Of a stretch of 64,000 bases of DNA, positions 1 to 8,123 are shown piece after piece (positions within the stretch are counted from its first letter, which is position 1; each line of letters begins with the position of its first letter). Under the pieces are notes generated by a model. That model had not been told where the DNA came from. It was given only the letters and a program-made list of their open reading frames with translations, and ran no database searches. The stretch is from Bacteroidetes bacterium ADurb.Bin013 (GTDB lineage Bacteria > Bacteroidota > Bacteroidia > Bacteroidales > UBA932), in NCBI GenBank assembly GCA_002071385.1, contig MWFB01000010.1, positions 1 to 64,000 on the forward strand, read 5' to 3'. A program made the translations under genes and the position numbers.

Positions 1-45
1 TGGGGAAAGCAAATGTGGTTTGACACCCGTACCGGTTTAAAATAA
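1..45 (+). CDS. possible C-terminal end of an upstream gene
   Basis: The first 14 codons of frame 1 read through to a TAA at 43-45 and end in the peptide MWFDTRTGLK. This looks like ordinary coding sequence, but it is too short to assign a family. The strong terminator that follows at 113-150 fits the end of a plus-strand transcript. It could also be chance. Confidence 0.25.
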   Translation, partial: WGKQMWFDTRTGLK

Positions 46-112
46 AACCAATGAACAGGTGGACCTGTAATTTGCAGCAAGGTCCCCCCTTATAAGGTCG
101 CTGCATCAAAAG

Positions 113-150
113 AAAGGGGAGCTTTTTGGAAGCTCCCCTTTCTATTTTTC
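113..150 (+). terminator. strong Rho-independent terminator
   Basis: A perfect 12-bp stem (113-124 with 130-141) encloses a 5-nt loop and is followed by a T-rich tail ending near 149. The other arm is preceded by an A-rich run, so it may act in both directions. It separates whatever lies left of the window from the acyltransferase gene. Confidence 0.85.
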
Positions 151-199
151 GTGACTAAGGCGACTTCCTTCCCGAAAATTTCAAGTTAAAAATATCGTA

Positions 200-207
200 T
201 ATATTTG
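200..207 (+). promoter_or_regulatory. -7 box TATATTTG before the acyltransferase gene
   Basis: The octamer matches the Bacteroidetes -7 consensus TAnnTTTG. I see no clear -33 box. Its G lies only 5 nt before the ATG at 213, so the transcript would start at or near that codon. The message is either leaderless or uses the second ATG at 225. Confidence 0.55.
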
Positions 208-212
208 CGGTC

Positions 213-1466
213 ATGAAATATGCCATGAATTTTTTCCCCTTGCGCGAGGTCAAACGTTTTGACCTTGCCAGGATGCCCAGGCCGGTAAGCTGGTATTTAC
301 GGCCCATTGCATGGTTGCTGAGTTTTCCTGCTGTCTGGCGCCGCCACACAAAGATCAATAAAGTTAATATGGAAGGCATAAAGACTCCCTATTTATTGTT
401 ATGCAACCACAATGCCTTTTATGATTTCATGGTGGCTACCGTTGCCACCTTTCCCCACCAGGCATTCTATGTGGTGGCTGTAGACGGATTCATTGGCAGG
501 GAATGGCTTATGAGGCGCATAGGATGCATAGGCAAACGCAAATTCACCAACGATATAGCCCTGATACGCCATTTAAAGACAGTTGTGGACAGGGGAAAGA
601 TAGCCGCCATATATCCCGAGGCACGTTATTCCCTGTGCGGCACCAAGGCGGTTTTGCCGGAGTCACTGGGCAAACTGGTGAAACGTCTTGATGTACCTGT
701 TGTAACCCTTATTACCTACGGTCACCACATCAATGCTCCATTCTGGAACACCAGGACACGCGGGGTAAGGACCAAGGCAACCATGACACGCATCATCACC
801 CGGGAGGAGGTTTCAACGATGTCTGTAGAACAAATTAACCGGAAGATAAATCAAGCTTTCGAATACGATGATTTTGCCTGGCAACGTGAAAACAAGATAC
901 CGGTACTTTATAAGGACAGGGCCCGAGGATTGCACAAAGTGCTGTATCAATGTCCCGCTTGCAGGACAGAGTACAGGATGGATTCAGGAGGAGCCGCGAT
1001 CTGGTGCAATCATTGCAGCAAGCGCTGGACCATGTCTGAATACGGGGAGTTGAAGGCCCTGGAAGGGGAGACTCATTTTGCCCATATACCCGATTGGTAT
1101 GAATGGGAAAGGAAACAGGTACGCAGGGAAGTTGAGGAAGGACGTTACTGTTTTCAAGGGAACGCGACGGTCAGGATGCTTCCAAATTCAAAAGGTTTTA
1201 TTGATTTTGGGAAGGCTGTACTGACCCACAATATGGATGGTTTTACCCTGGAGGGAAACCATGACGGTACCAGTTATACCCTGAACATACCTGCCCAATC
1301 GGTCTATTCCTGCCATATAGAATACAACTATGGCAAATACAAAAGAGATTGTGTCGACCTCAATACCCTGAACGACTCTTATTGGGTGTTTCCGGAAGGT
1401 GATGATTTCTCGGTGACCAAGATATCCCTGGCCACCGAGGAATTATTCATTTATAAAAAATTATAA
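213..1466 (+). CDS. PlsC-like acyltransferase with zinc ribbon
   Basis: This is a 417-residue protein of the 1-acyl-glycerol-3-phosphate acyltransferase superfamily, which moves acyl chains onto phospholipid precursors at the inner membrane. The H-x4-D catalytic block is His66 to Asp71 (NHNAFYD). The second acyltransferase block, YPEAR, is at 134-138. After the catalytic domain come four cysteines, C247/C250 and C265/C268, in a CxxC-x14-CxxC zinc-ribbon pattern, then a beta-rich tail of about 130 residues that I do not recognise. It is much longer than a simple PlsC (about 240 residues), so the substrate is uncertain. Its 3' end overlaps the convergent peptidase gene by 16 bp. The -7 box at 200-207 suggests a start at 213 or 225. 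Confidence 0.8.
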   Translation: MKYAMNFFPLREVKRFDLARMPRPVSWYLRPIAWLLSFPAVWRRHTKINKVNMEGIKTPYLLLCNHNAFYDFMVATVATFPHQAFYVVAVDGFIGREWLMRRIGCIGKRKFTNDIALIRHLKTVVDRGKIAAIYPEARYSLCGTKAVLPESLGKLVKRLDVPVVTLITYGHHINAPFWNTRTRGVRTKATMTRIITREEVSTMSVEQINRKINQAFEYDDFAWQRENKIPVLYKDRARGLHKVLYQCPACRTEYRMDSGGAAIWCNHCSKRWTMSEYGELKALEGETHFAHIPDWYEWERKQVRREVEEGRYCFQGNATVRMLPNSKGFIDFGKAVLTHNMDGFTLEGNHDGTSYTLNIPAQSVYSCHIEYNYGKYKRDCVDLNTLNDSYWVFPEGDDFSVTKISLATEELFIYKKL

Positions 1467-3454
1467 GCTTTCCCGTAGGATAATTGCTGTTGCAGGAAAT
1501 CCTCAGCATATTCCAGTTTCAGGTCTCTGATCTCACCTTTCCTGTTATATACCGGAACAATATCGGGATTGAGGAAACCCCCGTAAGGCTTCAGTTCCAG
1601 GGCGGCGTAACGTTCCAGCACTTCCCTGTGCAACTCCTGGTCTACCTGAATGGCGTATTGTTCAACCAGGGCTTTGCCCGCCATGTAATCCCCTTCTGAT
1701 TTGATCTTTTGCATTTGGGCAAGCAACGTGGCAAACAGCTGGCGAAGTTCTCCGAAATCATTGATCACAAAGTAAGTTTTTCCATCCCGGACCTTTTTTT
1801 CAATGGCATTGCCGTTTTGAAGTGCCCATGATGCGATCAGTTGGCGGCATTGCATGTGCGCTTGTGTGATGTTCCTTCCTGGTTCTATACGTACCAGCTG
1901 GGTGAACAGGCCATTGCGGATGTAATTGATATATTCAGCTTTATAAGCTTCAGGATCGGTCAGAATTTCCAGTTCTGCAAGTTTTGGATCAGCAAGGTAA
2001 TACAAGGCAAAAAGATCTGCCCGCGCTTCTTCGAGTGTAGAACTGTATTCTCCCAGTGCATTGGAAGACACACCCGGCAACAGCTGGCCCGACCCGTGCC
2101 CCAGGCATTCATGCAGGTCTGTGTGCAAATCTCCTGTTATTGTTCCGAATTGCTTTACAAGAGCCACTTCCTGCTCATCCCAGGAGAACTCGTCAAGCAT
2201 GTTTTTTGGTGATTCCTGCGCCGCTTTGTCATAGGCATTCGTGATATTAGCAATGGTAACGGATTTAGATCCGTATTCCTTTCTTATCCAGTCCGAGTTG
2301 GGCAGGTTGATGCCAATGGGTGTGGAAGGGTAGGAATCGCCTCCCAGCATGGCCACGTTGATCACTTTGGCCGAGACTCCCGTCACCTGTTCTTTTCTGA
2401 ACCGGGGATCGACAGGGGAATTGTCTTCAAACCATTGCGCATTTTGACTGATGATGGTCGTTCTGCGGGAAGCCTCTGTGTCCATAAAATTCACGTTTCC
2501 TTCCCAGGAACCTTTTCTTCCCAGGGGATCTCCATACACTTCAATAAATCCGTTGATGAAATCTACAAAAGTATCGGTATCCTGCACCCATGCCACATTG
2601 AAGGCATCCCAAAGGGCCAGGTCTCCTGTTTGATAATAATCAATCAGCGTTTTTATGTAAGAGGCTTGTTCGGGGCTTTCGGCCACTCCGGCAGCTTTCT
2701 CCAGCCAGTGGCAGATCTGCTGGATGGCAGGTCCGTACAGCCCGTCGGCTTTGTAGGGTTCCTCAAAGACCACTCCGTCTTTTTCTGATAGACGGCTGTT
2801 CAGACCGTATTCAACGGGACGCAGGTTGTCGGGATCTTCCATGGCTGCATAAAATGCTTCGGCCCGGGCCCGGTTGACACCTGCGTAAAAATTGGTCGAT
2901 GATGTCAATAGCAAATCACCTTCCCTTCCGCTGCTTTTACGCATTGCATACAGTTCCGGATCACACATGATGTCCACCAGGAAGTCAATGTCTGCATCGA
3001 TATCGGACTCCTCCAGCAAATGCCTCATATAAACGGCCGTGCAGCCGGGAAGGATTTTTTCTTCTGCATAATGATGGTGAATGCCATTGCTGAAAAAAAC
3101 CCGCTTGGCATAAACAAGGAATTCCTGGAAATCATGGATTTCCCTGTCTCCGGGATATGTTTCAAGAATGGTTTCCAGGCATTTTCTCACTTCCAGGTTG
3201 TGTTTGAAATTTTGGTCCCAGAATATATCCCTGCCACATTTTGCGGCTTCTCCCATATAGTAGATGAATGTCTTCTGCTGCAGACTCAGGTCGTCCCAAC
3301 CGGGCACCTTGTACCTGATTATCTTGATATCTGCAAATTCTTCTGCCAGGTATCTGAATTCAGGCTCCTGTTTTTTAGTCTCTTTCGGACCCTGGGTACA
3401 GGATAGTCCCGCTATGCCTGCCAGGCAGGCAAAAGCAATTTTCATTATTTTCAT
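1451..3454 (-). CDS. dipeptidyl peptidase III (M49), lipoprotein
   Basis: The 667-residue product is a zinc metallopeptidase of family M49, which removes dipeptides from the N-terminus of peptides. The defining HEXXGH motif is HECLGH, starting at His448, with Glu449 as catalytic base. The second zinc motif appears as EEARAD from about residue 475. The N-terminus is a lipoprotein signal ending LSC near residue 19, so the enzyme is probably lipid-anchored in the periplasm or outer membrane, unlike the cytosolic eukaryotic enzymes. Length fits the family. It lies 7 nt downstream of the YtxH/holin-like trio on the same strand and may be co-transcribed with it. Confidence 0.93.
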   Translation of the reverse strand: MKIMKIAFACLAGIAGLSCTQGPKETKKQEPEFRYLAEEFADIKIIRYKVPGWDDLSLQQKTFIYYMGEAAKCGRDIFWDQNFKHNLEVRKCLETILETYPGDREIHDFQEFLVYAKRVFFSNGIHHHYAEEKILPGCTAVYMRHLLEESDIDADIDFLVDIMCDPELYAMRKSSGREGDLLLTSSTNFYAGVNRARAEAFYAAMEDPDNLRPVEYGLNSRLSEKDGVVFEEPYKADGLYGPAIQQICHWLEKAAGVAESPEQASYIKTLIDYYQTGDLALWDAFNVAWVQDTDTFVDFINGFIEVYGDPLGRKGSWEGNVNFMDTEASRRTTIISQNAQWFEDNSPVDPRFRKEQVTGVSAKVINVAMLGGDSYPSTPIGINLPNSDWIRKEYGSKSVTIANITNAYDKAAQESPKNMLDEFSWDEQEVALVKQFGTITGDLHTDLHECLGHGSGQLLPGVSSNALGEYSSTLEEARADLFALYYLADPKLAELEILTDPEAYKAEYINYIRNGLFTQLVRIEPGRNITQAHMQCRQLIASWALQNGNAIEKKVRDGKTYFVINDFGELRQLFATLLAQMQKIKSEGDYMAGKALVEQYAIQVDQELHREVLERYAALELKPYGGFLNPDIVPVYNRKGEIRDLKLEYAEDFLQQQLSYGKAYNFL

Positions 3455-3461
3455 TGTTTTG

Positions 3462-3725
3462 CTAATGGTTACGGATTTTTTGAACGCACCGGTTCAGATG
3501 ACGTGCCAGTGTAAAAGCGGTTATGGTCACAGGAATAAGCAGGGGAAGCCAGGAAAGAAAACCGCTGCCCTCAGAAGGGAAAAACTTACCATTAGCAAAA
3601 CCGGAGGGTATGCTATCACGTATACGGTCTTCCACTCCCTTTATGTGCCACTCCAGCGAATTGCGCTCTGCCCTGAGCTGTTCAATGGTCCTTATGTTGG
3701 AGTAAATGGCTTTTCTGCTTCTCAT
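3462..3725 (-). CDS. small coiled-coil membrane protein, unknown
   Basis: The 87-residue product is not recognised by sequence. The first 35 residues are charged and helical, consistent with a short coiled coil. One hydrophobic segment (about 58-74) looks like a membrane span, followed by a basic tail. The start overlaps the stop of the holin-like gene by 4 bp, a typical sign of translational coupling. Together with the two genes upstream it forms a small envelope-protein operon of a kind common in Bacteroidetes. Its role is unknown. Confidence 0.65.
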   Translation of the reverse strand: MRSRKAIYSNIRTIEQLRAERNSLEWHIKGVEDRIRDSIPSGFANGKFFPSEGSGFLSWLPLLIPVTITAFTLARHLNRCVQKIRNH

Positions 3726-4072
3726 AGGTCATTCCTCCCGGTATTAGGATCCTTCTCTTCAAAGAACATTCTTGCGAACAACCTGACAAACTTGTTCAGG
3801 AACAACTTCTTTCTCAGCAGAAACAGGATCAGGAACAAGACCAGGAAAAAACCACCTGTCATGAGAGGAGCCGCTATGTCATTGTCGAGAACCATACCCA
3901 GCCACTTGTTTGCTCCTGTGGCAAGAAAAACCAGTGAAACCAGAAGTACAAGCAACAAAATCATAGTACTCAGGAACTGGTTTATGACCAGACTCAGGTT
4001 TTCCACCAAACCCAACTTAAACGCATCTGATTTCAGGCCAAGGTATTCCTTAACCGAGTCTTTAATATTCAT
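3722..4072 (-). CDS. holin-like / DUF1469-type membrane protein
   Basis: The 116-residue protein has an N-terminal amphipathic part followed by two strongly hydrophobic segments (about 37-57 and 69-88), and ends in a charged tail. This is the layout of the phage-holin-superfamily 6 / DUF1469 proteins found in many bacteria next to YtxH genes. Despite the family name there is no phage context here. It lies 11 nt after the YtxH gene and overlaps the following small gene by 4 bp. A role in envelope stress or membrane organisation is inference from neighbours only. Confidence 0.7.
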   Translation of the reverse strand: MNIKDSVKEYLGLKSDAFKLGLVENLSLVINQFLSTMILLLVLLVSLVFLATGANKWLGMVLDNDIAAPLMTGGFFLVLFLILFLLRKKLFLNKFVRLFARMFFEEKDPNTGRNDL

Positions 4073-4083
4073 CGCGTTTTTTT

Positions 4084-4278
4084 TTAGGCTTCCAGGCCTT
4101 CTTCCTGGTTTTTCGGGAAACGTTTATGGCATTCTTTTTTAATCTCATCAACACCCTTGTCTACCGTTTCTTTTATCTTTTCCCTTGTTTCGCTTCCTTT
4201 TGCAGGAGCAAACAACAATGCCAGCGTAGCCCCGATCAGGGCTCCGCCCAATAATGCGAGTACATGTGAGCTTTTCAT
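4084..4278 (-). CDS. YtxH domain protein
   Basis: The 64-residue protein begins with one membrane segment rich in Gly, Ala and Leu (GGALIGATLALLFAP) followed by a Lys/Glu-rich helix. This is the YtxH/GvpP-like pattern: the G-x-L-x-APxxG-x-R/K turn after the span is visible as FAPAKGSETREK. YtxH proteins are often associated with general stress in bacteria, but their molecular role is not settled. It is the first gene of a three- or four-gene operon, with a -7 box at 4311-4318 just upstream. Confidence 0.8.
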   Translation of the reverse strand: MKSSHVLALLGGALIGATLALLFAPAKGSETREKIKETVDKGVDEIKKECHKRFPKNQEEGLEA

Positions 4279-4310
4279 AATATAGGAATATTTGATGTTA
4301 TGTCTTCTTA

Positions 4311-4318
4311 CAAAGGTA
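4311..4318 (-). promoter_or_regulatory. -7 box TACCTTTG before the YtxH gene
   Basis: Read on the minus strand the octamer is TACCTTTG, a full match to TAnnTTTG. It would start a transcript about 25 nt upstream of the YtxH ATG. No convincing -33 box is visible. Confidence 0.5.
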
Positions 4319-4342
4319 ATAAAAAAGGATTATCTTTACGAT

Positions 4343-5539
4343 ATGAAAAGGGTTAATCTTTTTTACCTGTTAACCATCTTCCTGTTGTTCGCTTCATGTG
4401 AAAGGTGCATAATCCCGGGAGGCGGGTACGAGCATAACCTACTGATATACATTGCAGCTGATAACAACCTCTCAGAAGTTGCCCGGGAAAATATGAATGA
4501 TATCATTACCCATGCATCTGTCCCTGCCGGCCATGCCCTGGTGGTCTTCACAGATATAAAGAATCAGGGTGCCTTTCTGATTGGTGTCAGTACGCGTAAT
4601 AAAGTGATCAAACTAGATACCTTGAAAAGGTACGGAGCCGTCAACTCGATGCTCCCCGAGGTAATGGGACAGGCCATAGAAGATGCCAGGGAGGAATACC
4701 CGGCAAAAACCTACGGAATGCTGTTTTGGTCACACGGCACAGGCTGGCTGCCCCGCGGATTGTACGGAGAAGTCCCGCAATACCCCGTAAAACCCACATC
4801 GGTAGCTTCGCCTTTTGAATACGATATCTACGATCCGGCTTACCCCCGGACAAAGACTTTCGGGCAGGATGGTGCTTCAGAGATGGAGATCCCCGATATG
4901 GTTACGGTTTTACAGAAGTATCATCACGAGTACATCTGTTTTGATGCATGTCTGATGGCAGACATGCAGACATATTACCAGCTCCGGGAAGTTTGTGATT
5001 ATATCATGGGATCTCCTGCAGAAATCATAGATACGGGATACCCTTACAACAAGCTGACTTCCGTGTTGTTTCCCTACGAAGGTTTAAGCAGTCTGACCGC
5101 ATTATGCGATGCATACTTTGAAAAATACAATTCCCAGACAGGATATAACCGCTCCGGTACCATATCCCTGGTTAAGACCGAGCACATCCAGTCACTGGCA
5201 CAAGCATTCAGGACCCTGATCAGGAACGGAGGCATTGATCCGGAGGATGTGGACAGAACCGGTCTGCAAACATATGACCGGCTCACAGAGCATGTTTTCT
5301 GGGATATTGACCAGATGGCCTTGATGCTGGGCAATACGTCTGATTATGCCCATTTCAGGACAGAGCTCGACAAGACGGTGATATATAAGAAAACCACGGA
5401 AAATTTCATCACCATCCCCATTACCCATTTTTCCGGACTGGCGGCTTATTTGCCCACTTCTGCCCTGCCCAGGACGCAGACTGCTTTCCGCACCACTTCC
5501 TGGAACCGGTTTCTGGAGTGGTTGCCGCTTTCCGATTGA
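4343..5539 (+). CDS. clostripain-like (C11) cysteine peptidase, lipoprotein
   Basis: The product from the ATG at 4343 has 398 residues and belongs to peptidase family C11, which cleaves mainly after arginine or lysine. The catalytic histidine is His131 in the SHGTGW motif and the catalytic cysteine is Cys203 in FDAC, both typical of the clan. The N-terminus is a lipoprotein signal ending FASC, so the protein is exported and lipid-anchored. An in-frame ATG 51 nt further upstream is rejected because it would bury the signal peptide. The substrate is unknown. It stands alone, divergent from the YtxH operon. Confidence 0.85.
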   Translation: MKRVNLFYLLTIFLLFASCERCIIPGGGYEHNLLIYIAADNNLSEVARENMNDIITHASVPAGHALVVFTDIKNQGAFLIGVSTRNKVIKLDTLKRYGAVNSMLPEVMGQAIEDAREEYPAKTYGMLFWSHGTGWLPRGLYGEVPQYPVKPTSVASPFEYDIYDPAYPRTKTFGQDGASEMEIPDMVTVLQKYHHEYICFDACLMADMQTYYQLREVCDYIMGSPAEIIDTGYPYNKLTSVLFPYEGLSSLTALCDAYFEKYNSQTGYNRSGTISLVKTEHIQSLAQAFRTLIRNGGIDPEDVDRTGLQTYDRLTEHVFWDIDQMALMLGNTSDYAHFRTELDKTVIYKKTTENFITIPITHFSGLAAYLPTSALPRTQTAFRTTSWNRFLEWLPLSD

Positions 5540-5540
5540 T

Positions 5541-5571
5541 TTTGGAAACTCCGGGATTTTTTTTACTTTTG
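5541..5571 (+). promoter_or_regulatory. Bacteroidetes promoter for rplY
   Basis: A TTTG at 5541-5544 and TACTTTTG at 5564-5571 are separated by 19 nt, a full match to the -33/-7 consensus. The predicted start near 5577 gives a leader of about 80 nt before rplY. I could not assign a known ribosomal-protein leader structure to it. Confidence 0.8.
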
Positions 5572-5655
5572 CGCGCCCTGAGCGGACCTTTAGTAAGGTG
5601 CCATGGGATCCGGGAACAATCCCTGATTGAGTAACACTATCAACTAAACAATGTC

Positions 5656-6261
5656 ATGAAACAATTTGAAATCAACGCCACCAAACGCGGTAATTTTACC
5701 AAAAATGCAGTCAAGCAATTGCGCAGAGACGGAATGGTACCCTGCGTGCTTTACGGCAACAAAACAGAAAACATCCACTTCTCCGTACTGGAAAAAGACC
5801 TGAAGGATTTGATCTACACTCCTTCATCTTACATCATCTCTTTGAATATTGAAGGGAAAAAGAGCCTGTGCATCCTGCATGAAGTGCAGTTTCATCCCGT
5901 TACAGAAAGGGTGCTTCATCTTGATTTTCTTGCCATAGATAAGTCCAGGCCCATATCCATAACCATACCGGTTGTGATATCGGGAAATTCCGAAGGAGTG
6001 CGTCAGGGTGGGAAAATGCAGGTCCTCAACAGAAAACTTCTTGTCAACGGGTTATTGAAAGACCTGCCTGACCAATTAGATATTGATGTTACAGACCTCA
6101 CTTTGGGCAAAAGCATCACTGCCGGTGACCTCAAATTTGATAACATCCGGATTACTTCTCCCCGCAGCACCATCATCTGTATGGTCAAAATGACACGGGC
6201 CTCAACTTCTGCTTCTGCAGCAACTGAGGAAGAAACCCAGGAAATACCTGCCGCAGAATAG
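5656..6261 (+). CDS. rplY: 50S ribosomal protein L25 (long, Ctc-type)
   Basis: This is a 201-residue L25/Ctc protein, which binds 5S rRNA in the large subunit. The N-terminal L25 domain covers about residues 1-90 (MVPCVLYG block near residue 29). The C-terminal TL5-like beta domain follows to about 180. The last 20 residues are a Ser/Thr/Ala/Glu-rich tail. The long form is normal for Bacteroidetes. It is the first gene of rplY-pth-S4, with pth starting 15 nt downstream and a clear promoter at 5541-5571. Confidence 0.93.
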   Translation: MKQFEINATKRGNFTKNAVKQLRRDGMVPCVLYGNKTENIHFSVLEKDLKDLIYTPSSYIISLNIEGKKSLCILHEVQFHPVTERVLHLDFLAIDKSRPISITIPVVISGNSEGVRQGGKMQVLNRKLLVNGLLKDLPDQLDIDVTDLTLGKSITAGDLKFDNIRITSPRSTIICMVKMTRASTSASAATEEETQEIPAAE

Positions 6262-6276
6262 GCATTTGACAGGATC

Positions 6277-6852
6277 ATGTCTTTTCTGGTAACAGGACTT
6301 GGAAACATTGGAACTGAATATGCCGGGACACGTCATAATATCGGTTTTTCGGTTCTGGATGCCTGGGCTGCATTGCATAAAACCAGCTTTTCCACATTAA
6401 GGTATGGTTCACTTGCCTGTATAAAGCATGCAGGGAAGCAGGTCTGGTTGCTGAAGCCTTCCACTTATGTGAACCTGAGTGGTAAGGCTGTCCGTTATTG
6501 GATGAAGGAAGAAAGTGTGCCCATGGAAAACCTGATGATCGTACTGGACGATGTGGCATTGCCTTTCGGAAAACTCAGAATGAGGGCAAAGGGAAGTGAT
6601 GGGGGACACAACGGCTTGAAAAACATATCATTGCTTCTGGAGACCGAAGGATACGCCCGTCTCAGAATCGGGGTGGGAGGTGATTTTTCCAGGGGTTACC
6701 AGGCAGATTATGTCCTGAGCCATTGGAATGAACAGGAGGCAAGGGAATTGCCATTCATATGCAACAATGCCATTCAGGCGCTGGAACTTTATATACGGCA
6801 GGGGATAGACCGCGCCATGAACCTTGTCAACACAACGGATAGCGGGAATTGA
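6277..6852 (+). CDS. pth: peptidyl-tRNA hydrolase
   Basis: The 191-residue product is bacterial Pth, which releases peptides from peptidyl-tRNA that has dropped off the ribosome. The family landmarks are all present: Asn10 in GLGNIG, the catalytic His20 in GTRHNIGF, and the Asp91-Asp92 pair in VLDDVALPFG. The GSDGGHNGLK loop follows. Length is normal. It lies 15 nt downstream of rplY, a pairing seen in many bacteria, and 4 nt upstream of the S4-domain gene. Confidence 0.96.
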   Translation: MSFLVTGLGNIGTEYAGTRHNIGFSVLDAWAALHKTSFSTLRYGSLACIKHAGKQVWLLKPSTYVNLSGKAVRYWMKEESVPMENLMIVLDDVALPFGKLRMRAKGSDGGHNGLKNISLLLETEGYARLRIGVGGDFSRGYQADYVLSHWNEQEARELPFICNNAIQALELYIRQGIDRAMNLVNTTDSGN

Positions 6853-6856
6853 GCTT

Positions 6857-7228
6857 ATGCGGATAGACAAATACCTGTGGGCCATCCGGGTTTTCAAGAC
6901 CAGGGCCGAGTCTGTGGAGGCATGCCGGGGATCAAGGGTTAAGATTAATGATCAGCCTGTGAAACCATCCCGGGAAGTTCGCCAGGGTGATACCATTGTT
7001 GTCAGAAAGGGAGCCGTGTTTTATCAATACCTGGTACTGCAGCCTGTTGAAAGGCGACAGCCTGCCAGGGATGTGCCCCTTTACGCCAGGGATGTGACTC
7101 CGCAGGAAGAACTTGATAAACTGCAGATGCCCAGGGAAACAGTCATCATATACCGTAAAAAAGGTACGGGAAGGCCTACTAAAAAAGAACGCCGACAGCT
7201 GGATGATATCATGGATATCAACGGGTGA
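6857..7228 (+). CDS. S4-domain RNA-binding protein, Hsp15-like
   Basis: From the ATG at 6857 the product has 123 residues. It opens with an S4 RNA-binding fold (MRIDKYLWAIRVFKTR) typical of heat-shock protein 15, which rescues 50S subunits carrying stalled peptidyl-tRNA. The tail is basic (KKERRQLDD). An in-frame ATG at 6824 lies inside pth and is less likely, because the S4 fold begins exactly at the second ATG. Its position behind pth fits a shared role in rescue of blocked 50S particles. It overlaps the convergent manA by 11 bp. Confidence 0.88.
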   Translation: MRIDKYLWAIRVFKTRAESVEACRGSRVKINDQPVKPSREVRQGDTIVVRKGAVFYQYLVLQPVERRQPARDVPLYARDVTPQEELDKLQMPRETVIIYRKKGTGRPTKKERRQLDDIMDING

Positions 7229-8123
7229 TCTCCAGGAACCTGGCTTTGCCTTCCGGAATGATCTTCCAGTAATCGACAGATGCGGGAATTAGCAGGCATC
7301 CATATGCTGAACGGTAAGCCATACCTTCTGTCTCAATGCCCAGCGATCCCTCCAGTTCCAGGTAAACTACAAAATTATCTGCAGCAGATGAGTCAATCTC
7401 TGTTTGTTTGTCCATCTCCAGCAAACGTACGGTAAAATGAGGCGAATCAGCCAGGACACCCGAAGTGGTCGGGTTTGGAACGTGCTTTTTGTAATCTATC
7501 GCATCCAGTGCCAATTCCAGGTGCATTCCCCTGGCAGTTTCCCTGTTGTGTTCGCGCCCCCAGTCGTACACCCGGTAAGTGATGTCCGAAACCTGCTGCA
7601 CCTCGGCTATGGTCAAACCACCACCGCATGCATGGATAAGACCTGCCGGGATAAAGTAGCATTCACCCTTTTTTGGAACGATACAATTCATCACATCCGG
7701 CAAGGTTTCATTTTCACAGCGGGAATAAAAACTTTCGGGGGACATATCCTGGTTAAAGCCCAGATAGAGCCTTGCTTTGGGATCAGCATCCATGATATAC
7801 CACATTTCAGTCTTTCCATAGGCGTGGTGCATCCCGGCTGCCCTTTCGTCGTCCGGATGCACCTGAACTGAAAGGAAGTCATTGACGGTAAGATATTTGA
7901 TCAGTAAAGGGAACTCATCTCCGCACATGTTATAAATCCTGTCACCAACAAGGTCCGTCAGGTACACTTCAAGGGCTTCGTTGAGGGTGTTCCCTTTCAG
8001 AAAACCATTGTTGATAATGGATGTATCACTATCAAGTCCGCTCAGGACCCAGGTCTCCGATCCCCAGACACGTTCTTTGAGAATGGGTTTAAAGCTCAGG
8101 GGATACAGTTTCGTGTTGTTCAT
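7218..8123 (-). CDS. manA: mannose-6-phosphate isomerase, class I
   Basis: The 301-residue cupin enzyme interconverts mannose-6-phosphate and fructose-6-phosphate. Zinc-binding residues typical of type I enzymes are visible: the VQVHPDD block (Gln and His), the Glu in KTEMWYI, and the His in GLIHACGGG. The length fits the short bacterial class. It may feed GDP-mannose synthesis for surface glycans. The nucleotidyltransferase gene two places upstream on the same strand is consistent but not proof. Its start overlaps the end of the CPBP protease gene by 35 bp, an unusually long same-strand overlap. Confidence 0.92.
   Translation of the reverse strand: MNNTKLYPLSFKPILKERVWGSETWVLSGLDSDTSIINNGFLKGNTLNEALEVYLTDLVGDRIYNMCGDEFPLLIKYLTVNDFLSVQVHPDDERAAGMHHAYGKTEMWYIMDADPKARLYLGFNQDMSPESFYSRCENETLPDVMNCIVPKKGECYFIPAGLIHACGGGLTIAEVQQVSDITYRVYDWGREHNRETARGMHLELALDAIDYKKHVPNPTTSGVLADSPHFTVRLLEMDKQTEIDSSAADNFVVYLELEGSLGIETEGMAYRSAYGCLLIPASVDYWKIIPEGKARFLEITR

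Noticed and set aside
3722..4072. Prophage lysis gene (holin)
   Set aside because: The family name refers to membrane topology; there is no endolysin, spanin or phage structural gene nearby, and the YtxH context is chromosomal.
3264..4142. A 292-codon plus-strand open frame opposite the DPP III and holin-like genes
   Set aside because: It spans three well-supported minus-strand genes and has no recognisable domain.
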